A stretch of DNA of 18,078 nt from assembly GCA_013365365.1 (NCBI GenBank), contig JABVXU010000849.1:1-18078 (forward strand), in the 5' to 3' direction. Shown one piece after another: positions 1-11,700 of this stretch; positions within the stretch are counted from its first letter, which is position 1; each line of letters starts with the position of its first letter. The notes beneath the pieces are model-generated. The model was not told the DNA's origin. It searched no databases and saw only the letters and a list, made by a program, of their open reading frames with translations. Made by a program: the position numbers and the translations under genes. This DNA is from Cruorifilaria tuberocauda. Taxonomy: Eukaryota > Nematoda > Chromadorea > Rhabditida > Onchocercidae.

Positions 1-175
1 AAGCATAGCATTTTCAATAATGCTTTTAATACTGCCAACTAAAGCTACAACAATAACAATAACAACAACAACAACAACTACTACTACTATTACTTTAACT
101 TTACTACTATTATTTTAACTACTACTATTATTCCTACTACCACAATTACTAATAATACTATTACTTTATCGATTG
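1..175. repeat. Trinucleotide-rich microsatellite
   Basis: Imperfect ACA/ATA repeats (about 44-80) pass into ACT/ATT triplets (about 78-165). No gene is visible. Confidence 0.8.
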
Positions 176-377
176 TATTATTTTAATCGAGTAAAAGCTA
201 GTGACGTTTTTCACTTTCACTTACGTCAATCATCAAATAAACTTTTTCCATTATAAAAATTGTATTCCATCTATTATATTAATTGTATCTCATTATAATT
301 CATTTTGCTTTTAAAATGAAAATATTGAAAATAATCCGTGGAATGTTTGCATGATAATTTGCCAAAGCCTGAAAATT

Positions 378-975
378 TAATAGTCAATTAATTAATAAAG
401 GGTAATAATGTTTATAAGTGATTAATGATTAATGATGATAATTATAATATGTTTATAACTGATTAATGATTGATCATGATTATAATTAATGTTGTCATAA
501 TATTTAATAGTTGATGAGAAATTTGTTTAAATGAATCATAAATTTAAATTAATTATTAAATCAAAATGAATCATAAGTTTGCTAAGCTTTAAAAAATTTC
601 TAAAATGCACAAAAAAAATGCTTGCAGAAAAAGATTAAAGTTGGTGGTGAATAATTTTTCTATATCTTTAAGCTTAATCATTTAATTAATACGGGATAAA
701 GATGATTATAACTAATGATCAATGATGATTATAATAGAATACTTTCATGATATTTGATAATTAACGAAAAATTTGTTTAAATTAATCATAGGCTTAAATT
801 AAATTTAATCATAAGTCCTGATAAGCTTTAAGGATTTTCTAAAATACACGAAAAATGCTAGCTAAACAGCCTTTATTCCTATTAAAATTAAGCATTTAAA
901 TTAAAATTAATCATAAGTCCTGATAAGCTTTAAGAATTTTCTAGAATTCACCAGAAAAAAAAATGCTAAATTTAT
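378..975. repeat. Three degenerate copies of an AT-rich repeat
   Basis: Copy 1 (about 378-625) and copy 2 (about 680-868) share ATTAATGATGATTATAAT-type stretches, then AATTTGTTTAAAT, AATCATA and AAGCTTTAA-rich blocks ending in TTTCTAAAAT. Copy 3 (about 890-975) keeps only the AATCATAAGTCCTGATAAGC part. The unit shrinks from copy to copy. No coding potential. Confidence 0.7.
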
Positions 976-1029
976 TGCTGTCAGTAGTGAAAAAAATAAA
1001 TATTACTTATAAATGAAAATAATCAATAA

Positions 1030-1135
1030 TTCTTATCTTTCACTCCTATAAAAACTTAAAATTCAATCTTCCTTTTATTACTATTAAAAACTAAAATTTC
1101 CTATCTTTTATTCCTATTAAAAACTTAAAATTTTG
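1030..1135. repeat. Short ~35-bp tandem repeat
   Basis: Three adjacent imperfect copies built on CTTTTATTCCTATTAAAAAC followed by TTAAAATT. Confidence 0.55.
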
Positions 1136-1737
1136 AGCATAATATTCCAAATTTAAGCTTCACTCGTATAAATTTTATTCCATGAAGTACTATTTTGAAA
1201 TTTAATAAAATTTTATTTGAAAGCATTAATGGATTTTCTAGCTAAAAGTAAAAGCATTCAATTGAATTTGTTCATACAAATATGATAAATAGGAAATGAA
1301 ATAATGAATAGATTTTAAATGAGTGAATATTTTAACAAGCATAAATATAACAATAAAAATGTAATGAGGAAGTTAACGAATTACATCAATTCATTTTTAT
1401 AATCGTAAAATTATTTCACTAAAAAGTTTTGCAATATTTCATTTCTAAATAAGCAAAATTCCTATTACTTACGCTATTCGTATACTATTTTGATGATAAT
1501 AATTAATGATATTCGTAATATTTTAGAAATTATAAGTTAAAAACACAAATGAAATTAAATGATTGGAAAAAATTGCAAATATGAAATTAAGAAATTAAAA
1601 TGAATCGAAATTGAGATAAGAAAAATGAAATAGTGATTGAGTTGTAAAATATCGATTAAATAATTCTAATTAAATAATTTTTTTTGAAATAATAAAATAA
1701 ATCCATCGTTCAATTTTATCATGCAATTTATCAACAA
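1136..1737. other. AT-rich DNA with no recognised feature
   Basis: Homopolymer-rich sequence with frequent stops on both strands. I see no exon, RNA gene or clear repeat here. Confidence 0.6.
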
Positions 1738-1740
1738 CTG

Positions 1741-1894
1741 AATTTACTGATATATGAAACAAAAGTAATTTACTAATATGTAAAACAAAAGTAGCCTAAT
1801 TTACTGGTATATAAAACAAAAGTAAAGGTAACCTAATTTACTGATATATAAACCAAAAGTAATCTACTCCTTTTGTTTTATATATCACTAAATT
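1741..1894. repeat. Four direct copies and one inverted copy of a 27-bp repeat
   Basis: AATTTACTGATATATAAAAC followed by AAAAGTA recurs at about 1741, 1768, 1798 and 1835. The reverse complement of the same unit sits at 1869-1894. The last direct and the inverted copy can pair as a hairpin. Confidence 0.8.
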
Positions 1895-2611
1895 AAGTTG
1901 TATATGAGTAAATTTTAAGTAATACCAGAATTTCTGGAAAAATTTTCAGCGTTATTAAAAAGTACAAGTTGAAGATTAGACAAATTTTTTTTTTTACTTC
2001 CATTCGTGGACATTTGTTTGTTTATATAATTATGAAAGATGAAATAAGCAAATAATCAGTGAAATTTAAAAGAACGAATATTCTAATACAAATACTGTAA
2101 GTAAATATTTAAAAAAAAATCGATAAAGTAAATAAATAAAAAAATACATAATTGAAAACACTTATCATTTTTTTACTTATTACCTTTTTACTCATTACCT
2201 ATCAATCTTAAATCATATTTCATAACTTATGATTATTAAGTAATTTTAGAAATATATATTTGGTTATTGAAAAAACAGATAATTGTCATTTTCGGATGAT
2301 CAATTTAATAAATATTTTCTAGGCTAAACGGATCATTATAATATATATTTCACCGGAAATTTATCGTTTATCATTTTATTTTGATTGTCATTTTCATATT
2401 CCGAAAAACGGTATCCAGTTGGAAATTTTTCGAGTTTTGAAAAATTCAGCAAAAAAAAGATTGACAACCTGAAAGTTAAAGAATGCTAATAACCCATAAA
2501 CGGAATAATGAACAATGACCAATTGAAAATAATTATTAAAATTGAACCTTAAACGATCAAACAAATAATCACTCGGCATTTCAGGTAAATTATAGACTAA
2601 CGAATAATCAA
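1895..2611. other. AT-rich DNA with no recognised feature
   Basis: No coding exon, RNA gene or organised repeat seen. A minus-strand open frame at 2394-2579 has no family resemblance and the Phe/Asn-rich make-up of AT-rich noise. Confidence 0.6.
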
Positions 2612-2717
2612 GAAAAAATCATTATTACTTTCAATTGTCGGAAAAAAATCATTATTATCTTCAATTGCCGAAATAAAATCATTATTATTTTCAAAATCAT
2701 CATTATTTTCAATTTTT
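2612..2717. repeat. 30-bp tandem repeat, about 3.5 copies
   Basis: AAATCATTATTA followed by CTTTCAATTG(T/C)CGGAA repeats with phase 2616, 2646, 2676, then a shortened copy at 2694. Period is exactly 30 for the first three. Confidence 0.85.
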
Positions 2718-2739
2718 AGAAATGAATTTTCAATTCATT

Positions 2740-3078
2740 GACTCTTTTTGCCTTAACGATATTGATGAAAGGCGCTCTTGTCCGCTGCGATAATTCCGCC
2801 AGATGATTCAGAGAGCTTTACTATTTAGAAAAAACTATTTAAGCTTGATCAAATTTAAGCAAACAACAAGAAATCGAATTTTCATAATAAGACAGAGCTG
2901 CCTGATAATTAGATAGAATGAAACCACTAAAAAGCTTTCTTCCAAAATCAAAATTAGATGAAATATGTATGATCAATACTTTGTTGCTTGGTGCAGTCAA
3001 AAGCTTTCTAAATCTTATGGCGGAATTGTTCCATCGGACAAAAGCGCCTTTAATCAATGTCAATAAACAAAAAGAGTC
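2740..3078. mobile_element. Inverted-repeat unit, possibly a MITE-like element
   Basis: Left arm 2740-2820 (GACTCTTTTTGCC ... TTCAGAGAGCTTT) is reverse-complementary to right arm 3000-3078 at roughly three of four positions. It includes GAAAGGCGCT(C/T)TTGTCCG and AATTCCGCC. About 180 bp lie between. The arms are far less AT-rich than their surroundings. I see no transposase and no clear target-site duplication, so the element class is an inference. Open frames across it on both strands are by-products of the repeat. Confidence 0.6.
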
Positions 3079-5302
3079 TTCCAGTATAACAATTTACCGT
3101 ATATATAGCATAGAAATAATACTTCAGAAGTTGCACAAAATAGACCACAAAGTTTTGTCTTATTTATCAAATACTAAAATGTGCCTCAATTCTCTTGGCC
3201 AGACAATACTTCCACTACTCTATTACTTGCACGGAAAAATACTTCCGGATGTAATAGAATGCAAGAAAAATATCTTCCAGAAGTTGATCAAATTCTAAAT
3301 TTTAATGCTAAAAAAAATATTTATCACTATCATAAATATTATCACAAATTATCTATCCTTATCATGAATTCGCCAATTCGTCATGAATTCCTAAAATCCC
3401 ACTGATATTTTTAGGCCTATTTAAAAATTACAATCTTCTAGCTTAATAATATATATATCAGAGATAGCCATATCAGATCAGATTCATTTTTTGTTGCAAT
3501 AAAAGAAAGTAAAAGAACCTAACTGCCCTCATCTGTAACATTTGAAATAAACCAATTCAAAGCATAATTAAATTTTAAGAATTATTAATTAAGCTTACAA
3601 TTAGCAAATTACGTGTGATTAATTTCACCTGCGAATATTACTAAAGACAACATTAAAATTTATTTTGATAGATGAAAATGAGTTTTTAATTTCAGAGTAC
3701 TTGAGTAGATATTTTGCTATAAGTTTAAATGTTCTTCTCTTTCTCTAGTAATTTAGCAAACTAATTCTAATGTAAATTAAATTTTAATAACGAAAAGAAA
3801 TAATTTAAATTTTAGCGACTCTAAATTTAATTCGAACTTTTTGCTAATTTCGTGACAGATGACGCTTTCGAATAAATCATAAAAATTTTTCAAATATTGG
3901 AAATCAATTTTATTATTCATAATTACTGCGGCTAATTTAATTAATTGACAGCTAATGAAGCTTAAACATAATAAGCATGAAACAGTTCATCATCTACCTA
4001 CATCATCAACGTATAGTTCAAGTATGAGTAGTACCGAAAATACATTATCATGTAAAATGCATAAATTAGGATAGTTATAAATGATAATATAACAAAGCTG
4101 CACAAATATTAAAGTAATTTCAAACTGTTCAAATTTAAAAAATAAATTGAAAAATTATAAAAAATAATTTAGACAAATATAATTTCACTTAAATCAAATG
4201 AATATTTCCAATTAATTAAATTAGCAAAATAACTTGCAGGAAAAGGAAATACTTGATAAATTCGAATGAAATAAAAATGCGAAATTGATTTACTGAAAAT
4301 TAAATCATACAATGAAAGATAAGGATTCGTTAGGAAAAAGCTTAGCAATTCTTCCTAGCTATTCTCTTTTTTTTTAAAGTTTTTTTTAAATATTGATTAA
4401 GAAAAAGTTTCGACTAGCAACGAAGTGTTCCACTACCACTACAACTCATTTCTAAAGAAAACATTTAAAAGTTAACAAAACACGAAATCTGATCCATCTT
4501 GTTCCGCTGGAATTTTATATTTTCATTCGTTCTCAATTTCCATTTCCAATTCATTAAACAAGCTTTTATTTTAGCAAATGAGCAATTAAACCTCATCTAA
4601 TTTGTTTTTTTTCTTGTTTCGTAATTGATAACAGCGAATAAGATAATAAATCTTTATCTGAATTGATATTTAAAAAATTGTTGACCAAATATGAATGCTA
4701 TCTTAATGCACCATAATGAATAAATTAATTAAATATGCTTCAAGAACATGAAAAAAAAATTACAATAATTCAAATTATCTCATTCCTCTCTTAGTGACAA
4801 GGTTATTTGATGAATGAAAAAATTTGAAGAGAAAAAAAAAAGAAATTTACTAATAACTTACATCTGGAGATAATTTTGATAGAAGAAATCAAAGCATCAT
4901 ATTTACGTGGAACATTATTTCAGCATACTCAACTCATACATTATACATTGCATAATGAACAAAACACATTAAAACAAAGACATACATACGTCAAAAGATG
5001 TGGCAAGAAAAAGAAACAAAATTTCATTGCATTCATGTTATATCAACCTTTGTTGATTCTATTATATATCAAATAAAAAACGATTCAAGGACAAATATTT
5101 CAATCGTTGTTATCATTCAATACTATCATAAAAATAAAAATAACGATGAGCAATTATACTGATAACAAATTATATTTCTTGGCAAATTTTTATCAATAAT
5201 ATACAAACTTACCATATCTGTTATAAAATTATTTTAATATAAAAATAATTTATTGATAAAGATAAAAATGATAAAAATATTTCTCAAGACTAGTATCATT
5301 GC
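3079..5302. other. Long gene-free AT-rich interval
   Basis: Nothing coding is supported. Minor patterns are recurring ATACTTC(C/A)(A/G)GA(A/T)G motifs at about 3118-3290 and TCATGAATTC twice at 3362-3391. The frame at 4876-5076 begins with TTG and shows no family likeness. Confidence 0.6.
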
Positions 5303-5357
5303 AAAATAAAGAATGTCATTGTCAACGTTAAACGTTGACAATGACATTCGTTATTTT
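5303..5357. repeat. Near-perfect 55-bp palindrome
   Basis: GAATGTCATTGTCAACGTT (5311-5329), one A, then its exact reverse complement (5331-5349). After one mismatch (5310/5350) seven more pairs follow (5303-5309 with 5351-5357). That is 26 of 27 pairs around a single central base. It lies just beyond the likely cleavage region of the gene and would form a strong hairpin in either transcript or a cruciform in DNA. Confidence 0.95.
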
Positions 5358-5373
5358 ATTTGTCAAATTTATT
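5355..5373 (-). promoter_or_regulatory. Two candidate poly(A) signals
   Basis: On the minus strand AATAAA occurs at 5373-5368 and again at 5360-5355, the first such hexamers after the stop codon. The second overlaps the edge of the palindrome that follows. Hexamers are common in AT-rich DNA, so position is the main support. Confidence 0.4.
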
Positions 5374-5713
5374 CAAAAAAGAATAACGTAACAAAAATAT
5401 CGACAAAGAAACTATAAAACTATGCAATAAATAATATTGTTTATGTAAAACAATACAATCAACACCAAACTAACTGCTCATAGTAATAACTAAATAAAGC
5501 AATGAAGTACGTACGCTTCATCGCTTTTTTCTCTCTCAATTTTTTCCTAAAGAATCGGTTTGATAACGGGCTGGACTTTAGGAATCGATTTTTAAGCCAG
5601 ATGGATTATCCTTTTTGATTTATGTAAATTCTCCTCCAGAAAGTTTACAAAATCATTTTTTTCAAAAAAAAAAATTTACTAAGATAATTAATAACTAGCT
5701 AATTCTGAGCAAT
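5374..5713 (-). other. Likely 3' untranslated region
   Basis: AT-rich non-coding sequence after the TAA at 5714, with a long T run on the coding strand near 5663-5675. No nearer AATAAA is visible before the pair at 5355-5373. The extent is an inference. Confidence 0.45.
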
Positions 5714-5799
5714 TTAAACAGCAGTAGGTGCTCGACTCTTTGGAAAAACGTCAGCAGGTACATTACTTTCTCTTGCGGATGCTCCTTGTAACAAATCGC
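5714..5799 (-). CDS. Exon 16 (terminal coding exon)
   Basis: Residues 811-837 and TAA. After split Gly810 it reads [18 protein letters not shown] and ends in KSRAPTAV. The acceptor GTTGTTGCAG at 5802-5800 is in phase with exon 15. The frame is open further upstream to 5986, but that part is AT-rich and intron-like. Its amino-acid make-up is coding-like, and AATAAA signals lie about 340 bases past the stop. Confidence 0.75.
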
Positions 5800-8700
5800 C
5801 TGCAACAACCTTTGTCATATACAAAAGCTTAAACATTACGTAAACATTCTTCACTTGTTTATTTAAAGTATAAATGAAAAATCGAAATTTATGAGCACAT
5901 AAACTTGAATCATACAATTTTTTATTGCTTATTCTTTTTTGCTGCTCTAGCAGCTTCCAGAATAATGATATGAAACGTGACTGCACAATGCAATAAGACC
6001 TACCACCTTAAACATTTTTCATTGTGGAATGTGAGAGCAAGAAATGAGAATCATGAAGAGTAATTAACAAAATTAATAAGGTATTAGAAAACTAGCAAGA
6101 TGTAAAGATTATAGAAATATCCAAATAAGGATAAAGTAGATAATAATCCTGCATAATGCAGCCTTAATATTAATTTATCATGAAAATAGTGAAAAGAGAA
6201 TTTCTGCTTAAAAGTTTTTCTTTTAGCAATTGGTAATATAAATGAATAGAGTGGAACAAAATGGCAACGAAGATCTAAACTTACAATGAAAAGAAAATGA
6301 AAAAGAAAGTAACAAACTCAAAAATTAGGAGAAAAAACAAAAAGCAATTACCTACGAATTCGCTTAAGCTTTTGCTCATTTTCATATTGCACATATTTAA
6401 ACGAAGAGTTTCTGATTGCTGCTCGCCAATATTATATGAACTTTTAGCAATATCACTTGTCATGAGCGATCTGCGCGATTCGTTTCCACATCCTCCTGTA
6501 AATTTCCTTCGCACAAAAATCAATTAGAATTTCAATCCAGTCAATCAGAAAATACATATTAAGAGCCAAGAAAATCATTATTTCCTTTTTGCTGAATAAG
6601 CTAAGTAAGCTAAGATTAAAAGAAATAACATTGAAATATTTAGATACTATCCATGAGATTAGTTAACCAACTAGTAAAAGTGGAAAAGCAGAACACAGCT
6701 TACGAATAGGTGACTCGCCATTACGATATAATGCATCCATCGGGAATGAGAACAAACTAGACTTCCCGCTTCCATCGCCCATTGTAGCTACCTGAGCTAC
6801 ATGTTCGCTAACATCCGAATGAATCTGCAATTAAATGATCAAAATTTCTCTAATCAACATTTTCAAATTAAGAGAAAAATTAATTTAATTAGTAGAAATA
6901 ATGGAATATAACACCTAATTATAAAAAGCTCATAAATTATAAGTTTAATGGTTATGCAGGTATTGCACCTGTTGAAAAGTACGCCTTTTTCCATTTGCAT
7001 GCTCCGAAGTCGCACCAGAAGAGGACGATTTTATGAAAGGTTCAATAGCATCGAATAGCTGATTAACATTCATCGATTCCGGCAAATGAGTAAGAAAATG
7101 GACTACAGCATCAAAATCATTCATACTTTCCAGTTCGTTTTCATACAAATGCATAATACCTGCATTAATACCAAAATACAGTTTATAATAAAATGAAATT
7201 TACAAAATAATTTTAATATGTAATAAGTATCATGATGAGATAGTCATAGAGTGAGGAAGAAACAATTAGTTGTCCTCATTTAAGTTTGCAACATGAATAA
7301 ATAAATGCTCGAAAATATGCTGGAACTATTGATGATAGAAGAAAAAAATTATATATTGGATATAATCTAGAAACACTTTTGGGATTCCTAACTTGACTAA
7401 CACTGATAAAGATATTTCATAAGATTAATGTATCAAACAAAAATAAGCAATCAACCGAGAGCTGTATTAAAGACAAACTGTTCGCCATCCCGCAAAAACA
7501 TATCCCAAACTCGACAGCAAACATCGAATGGTAGTGATTTTGCATAGAGTGTATATACCCTGAAAATGTTGATAGTGTACAGTATTTCAAACTTGGATAT
7601 TTCTATAATCTTTATATCTTGCTAGTTTTCGTATACCTTATTAATTTTGTTAATTATTCTTCATTATTCTCATTTCTTGCTCTCGCATTTCACAATGAAA
7701 AAACTGATGTTAATTTAAAAAACTTTCAAAAATTAAAAAAACGACGATTGTTGCCAACGTGGAAAAATCCGAAAAATGATTTCAAAAATAACATATTGAA
7801 TTAGTGCTCAATAACAAATCAAGATTTTGAATTAATAAGAAATGAATACCATTCAATCAGATACATGTCGGGACGAACATCCAGAACATCAAAATGATGA
7901 TGCAACCTGGGTAATTCCTGCTCAAAGTATTGGTCATATGCAATAAAATAGACTGTCATTTGAGGCTGTCGCAATCCAAAAAATGCCAGCTTGAAAAAAC
8001 TTTTCTTTACTAAAAGGCATTTCTATTCACTAAAAAAATATTAAAAAATATTCACTAAAAAAAATTTAGTTCTAACAGATAAAAAACTGTGACTGCGAGG
8101 AAATACGGATAAGCTTCAGTAAGTAGAGCATGAACAAACCGGAATGCCTAAATTTCCAAATGATTCAAAAAAAGAGGCAAAAGTACCATTAGTGGTCGAT
8201 TAAGTAGATTGGCAAATGCTTGAAACGATTCATACGGTTGATGTATTTGGAGAAAAATCATAGCACCAAGAAAGCACATAGACTGTACATAACCAATATC
8301 CGGACGATAGCATACATAAGCGCCTAACAAATCCAGAAGCAACTCTTCATATGGTCCACCCTGAAAATCTATTATTTATTAAAAAGAAAATTTATATTCC
8401 AAGGCCGTAATCATATATTATTCGAACCTTTTTGTGTTGCTCGTATGATTATCTATTTATAAATGTAGTTAATTGTCGCCATTGTAGACACGCTAAATTA
8501 TATATGGGAATAGTAAACCTAATTCAAAAAATTGAATAACTTATTTTTTCACCTTTTTAACATGGCGTATGTCAGCACCATAAGTTTTAACACACTCTTA
8601 AATCAAGGAAAAAGAAAAACAAACCTTCTGAAAAAAGCCCAAGTGTGGAAAGGTTCGAGAAACATCGAGATGAATCAGCTCAAGCGTACTTTCACGCCCA

Positions 8701-11700
8701 ATTGATCTTTCCATATCACTGTTTGCTGAAAAACTAATTAATTAGCATCTCCTGCAAATTATTATCGAGATGAAAACGTGGATTCAAAAAAATTTAGAAT
8801 AACCTTTTTGAAAAGTAGATGGGACGAATCGCTGATTATCCATAAATTCAGTAACTGAAGAACTATTAACATCGCGCTGTCTGACCATATTTGTAGCAAA
8901 AACATGTTGTCTTGCTCGAGCAACACAGATTTCGTATAGTTCTATAAAATTATACAATGAAAATAAGTTCCGAATTTGATAAAGACTTGCCATTAAACAT
9001 ATATAAATAATTATATAAATGGCTATCACCTGGTGTTAAGTTTAACTCATTACCGATAGCCAACGACCAAACATGACCACGCACTTTTGAGGGTATACCA
9101 CGCCACCATAAGTCACGGCAATATTTGCTATCTTTCCTGAAAGGAAATATGTCATATATTTTCTGGAATAAAGTGATGCAAAAATCAGATCCTTTAACAC
9201 TGACTCATCGAACCAATAACGTATTGAAAGAAACTAGCGAAATAGTATTCAGGTTATGAATTAAACAAAACGCATAACTGGGATTGTAACTGTGCCAAAG
9301 TTTCTATATTTTGAGGAATGAACTGTATTTTTGAAACTTTAAAAAGATCGAAAGAGAAGAAATGAATTACTTGAAACGTCATTTTCCATCAAAAGTGAAT
9401 CATAAAAAATACATAAGCATTAGAATTTAATCCAAGCACTACGAACTGAATAATCTTTATATGTATACCATTTTCACTTACTGAATATTATGTCTGAGAA
9501 AATAAAATGAACTTAAAAGCAAAAAAAGGATCGGCCTTAAAGGCCGGACCAATGAACGAACTAAGGACTCAAAAAGGAGCCCGTTACATTGGCTAATTCA
9601 TATCCTTAAGTGAATAAAAAAATTGAAATCCTTAAGTAAATAAAAAAATTGAACCCAAAGAGAGCACCATGCGTACATCAAATAATTGAATAACATACAT
9701 ATTTTCCCAGCTTGGTAATATTCGGTTGCGCCATACTTCAGCCGCGGCAGCAGTTTTATCCTCTTCTTTTCGTTTCATTTCCAGTAGTTGTTGTCGCTGA
9801 CGAACACGTTTGGCTTCCTGACGTTTGGTTGCTTCGATAAGTGCCAAATATTGTGCTTCATGACGTCGTTGTTCTGCTACTGATTTCGCTGGTAGAGTAC
9901 TGCAATAAGGGCAAAATTCCAAACGCGATGGATAATGATTAATGGTTTGATAATTGACGGGAAATAATAATTCATTCACATCACAATTCGAATCATTACA
10001 AGTTATTAACAGCGTAATCAGCTAATGGATCACGATCAGTAAATAGATAGTTAACGATTTAACATGAAAAACTACAAACTGCAACAGCATGCAACCATTT
10101 TTGGGATGTAGTTGGTCTAATATTAGAAGATGCAGTATAACAAGCAACTGGTGATTTCAATTATTTAAATGATGATTTTTGAAATTAATATCTAGTAGCA
10201 TTCTTCATGTATTCTAAATTGGAACCTTATAGTACAGGTTTCAGACTCGAAAATAAATTCAAATTTATATTAGGCAGACCTTGGCCTATCTTCCAGAATC
10301 AAACCGGTGGTCGAGCAGCATATGTCATCAGTCGCAGAACTACAGGACGCATCGGTTACAGCAGAAGCATTTATTCCTCTACTACTATTTTTCCACTGCT
10401 TACTTCCAAATATTCGCCAAGAATTTGTGGGCTGATGCTCTTGTTGTTTATTACGAGAAAATAATTTCCTAAAAAACTTAATTTGGAAACTAAAAAGGAC
10501 AATAATCCAAATAAACTAAACTTATCCATGAGGATCAAATGTGATCCATAATTACAGAATAAATTTTTCAAGAATTAGAAGATATATATGTTGGACTTAA
10601 ACCTACAGTTTAACTTCCAAACTAGAACCGCTGGTGTCTTTTACAAGAAGTTCAGTTTATCCTTTACAGTTGACCTATCTGCATAAAGATCAAACCTCGC
10701 GAAAGTACTGGACAGCAATGAAAACGCATTTCGTCCACCCTTTTTATTTCGCTTCCGCATCCCATCATCAACCGTGTTTTCCGCATTACCGAAAACAATG
10801 CCGTCATCACTGTTTCTATCATCATCATCAACGATATAAACATCACCGTCATGGACTGTTCCGGTCGATAATTCACTACGACGATCCAGCGAACTCCGTT
10901 TCGAACTCAACGATTCACCTGTAATCACTTAACAAATTTGTCAAGTTATATTCTTTGCAACGGATTATATATTGTCAGTATCAACATATTACATGCAAAA
11001 CCGTTCAATGGAGTCAGTTCAATAAGATTTAAATATAAATTCCAAACTAATCCATACTACTCACTTGTAGGACAAATAGTTATAATCTGCCTTTTGCTAT
11101 CTAATCAACTTGATAAATTCACCATCATCATTCGGATATACTTTAACGCCACTTAACCTTTATTGATATCGTATAAAAATAAAATTTCAGGAACAGATGT
11201 TATTTATTTGTAACATCTCTTAGAAATTCTTGAGATTCCGCATAACTGATGATATTGACAATTTTAGAATTCAAAAAATATAAAAGAATTTAACCATGGA
11301 CAAATTATAAAACTATATCAGTACAATGCAATTTGTTACCAATTGCAGAATCGTGAGCTGTAACAGTAGCTGCAGCTACGGTTGTCATAACACCATTAGC
11401 AGTAATAGTCGTTGAACTAGGTAATAAACTATCACAACGTTCATCACAAATATCCTCGACATCATAATCATCTTTGAAAGAAATTGAGCGTGAGAAATGA
11501 TTCGATTCGAAAGAGGATGATGGTGATTTCCTCATATTTGATAATAAATGTGATTGTAATCTGCAATCACTCATAAAAGTACAAAGTTATTATGTGTCTT
11601 ATTTCAGATAGAAATAAAAAACGATAAAGAAGGGAAGTGAATGAATATTCAAATTTCGATTTTCTTCAAAATCCAAATAGTACAAAAGGATGAAATAAGC

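Noticed and set aside
2918..3405. Plus-strand frames of 126 and 74 codons.
   Set aside because: They overlap the inverted-repeat unit and each other, have no splice or family support, and show AT-driven composition.
4876..5076. Plus-strand 66-codon frame.
   Set aside because: It opens with TTG rather than ATG, has a Lys/Tyr/Ile bias expected from AT-rich DNA, and shows no recognisable motif.
5303..5357. Palindrome as a microRNA precursor.
   Set aside because: With one central base the loop is too small and the stem symmetric; a precursor normally has a clear loop and a longer, imperfect stem.
5800..5986. Continuous open frame from 5986 to 5714 as one long last exon.
   Set aside because: The stretch 5800-5915 is AT-rich and lacks coding character. 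It can be reached only with the weaker TTC|GTAGGT donor. It remains possible but is less likely than the split models.
6704..6824. GDGSGKSS in exon 14 as a nucleotide-binding P-loop.
   Set aside because: The spacing does not match [AG]x4GK[ST], since the position five before the Gly of GKS is Met, and there is no supporting Walker B or domain context.
6945..6968. Read-through of exon 13 to a stop, giving a VQYLHNH end.
   Set aside because: Exon 14 continues in phase with clean splice sites and a coding appearance; the read-through would be intron retention.
9900..9979. Upstream extension of exon 6 containing FCPYC, resembling a CxxC metal site.
   Set aside because: It precedes a strong acceptor (CCTTATTGCAG), and the exon 5 to exon 6 join gives the family sequence LEDRPSTLPAKS. 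The cysteines are intronic.
10634..10924. Plus-strand open frame rich in His and Tyr.
   Set aside because: It is the antisense of exon 4, whose Asp codons read as His/Ile-rich sequence on the other strand.
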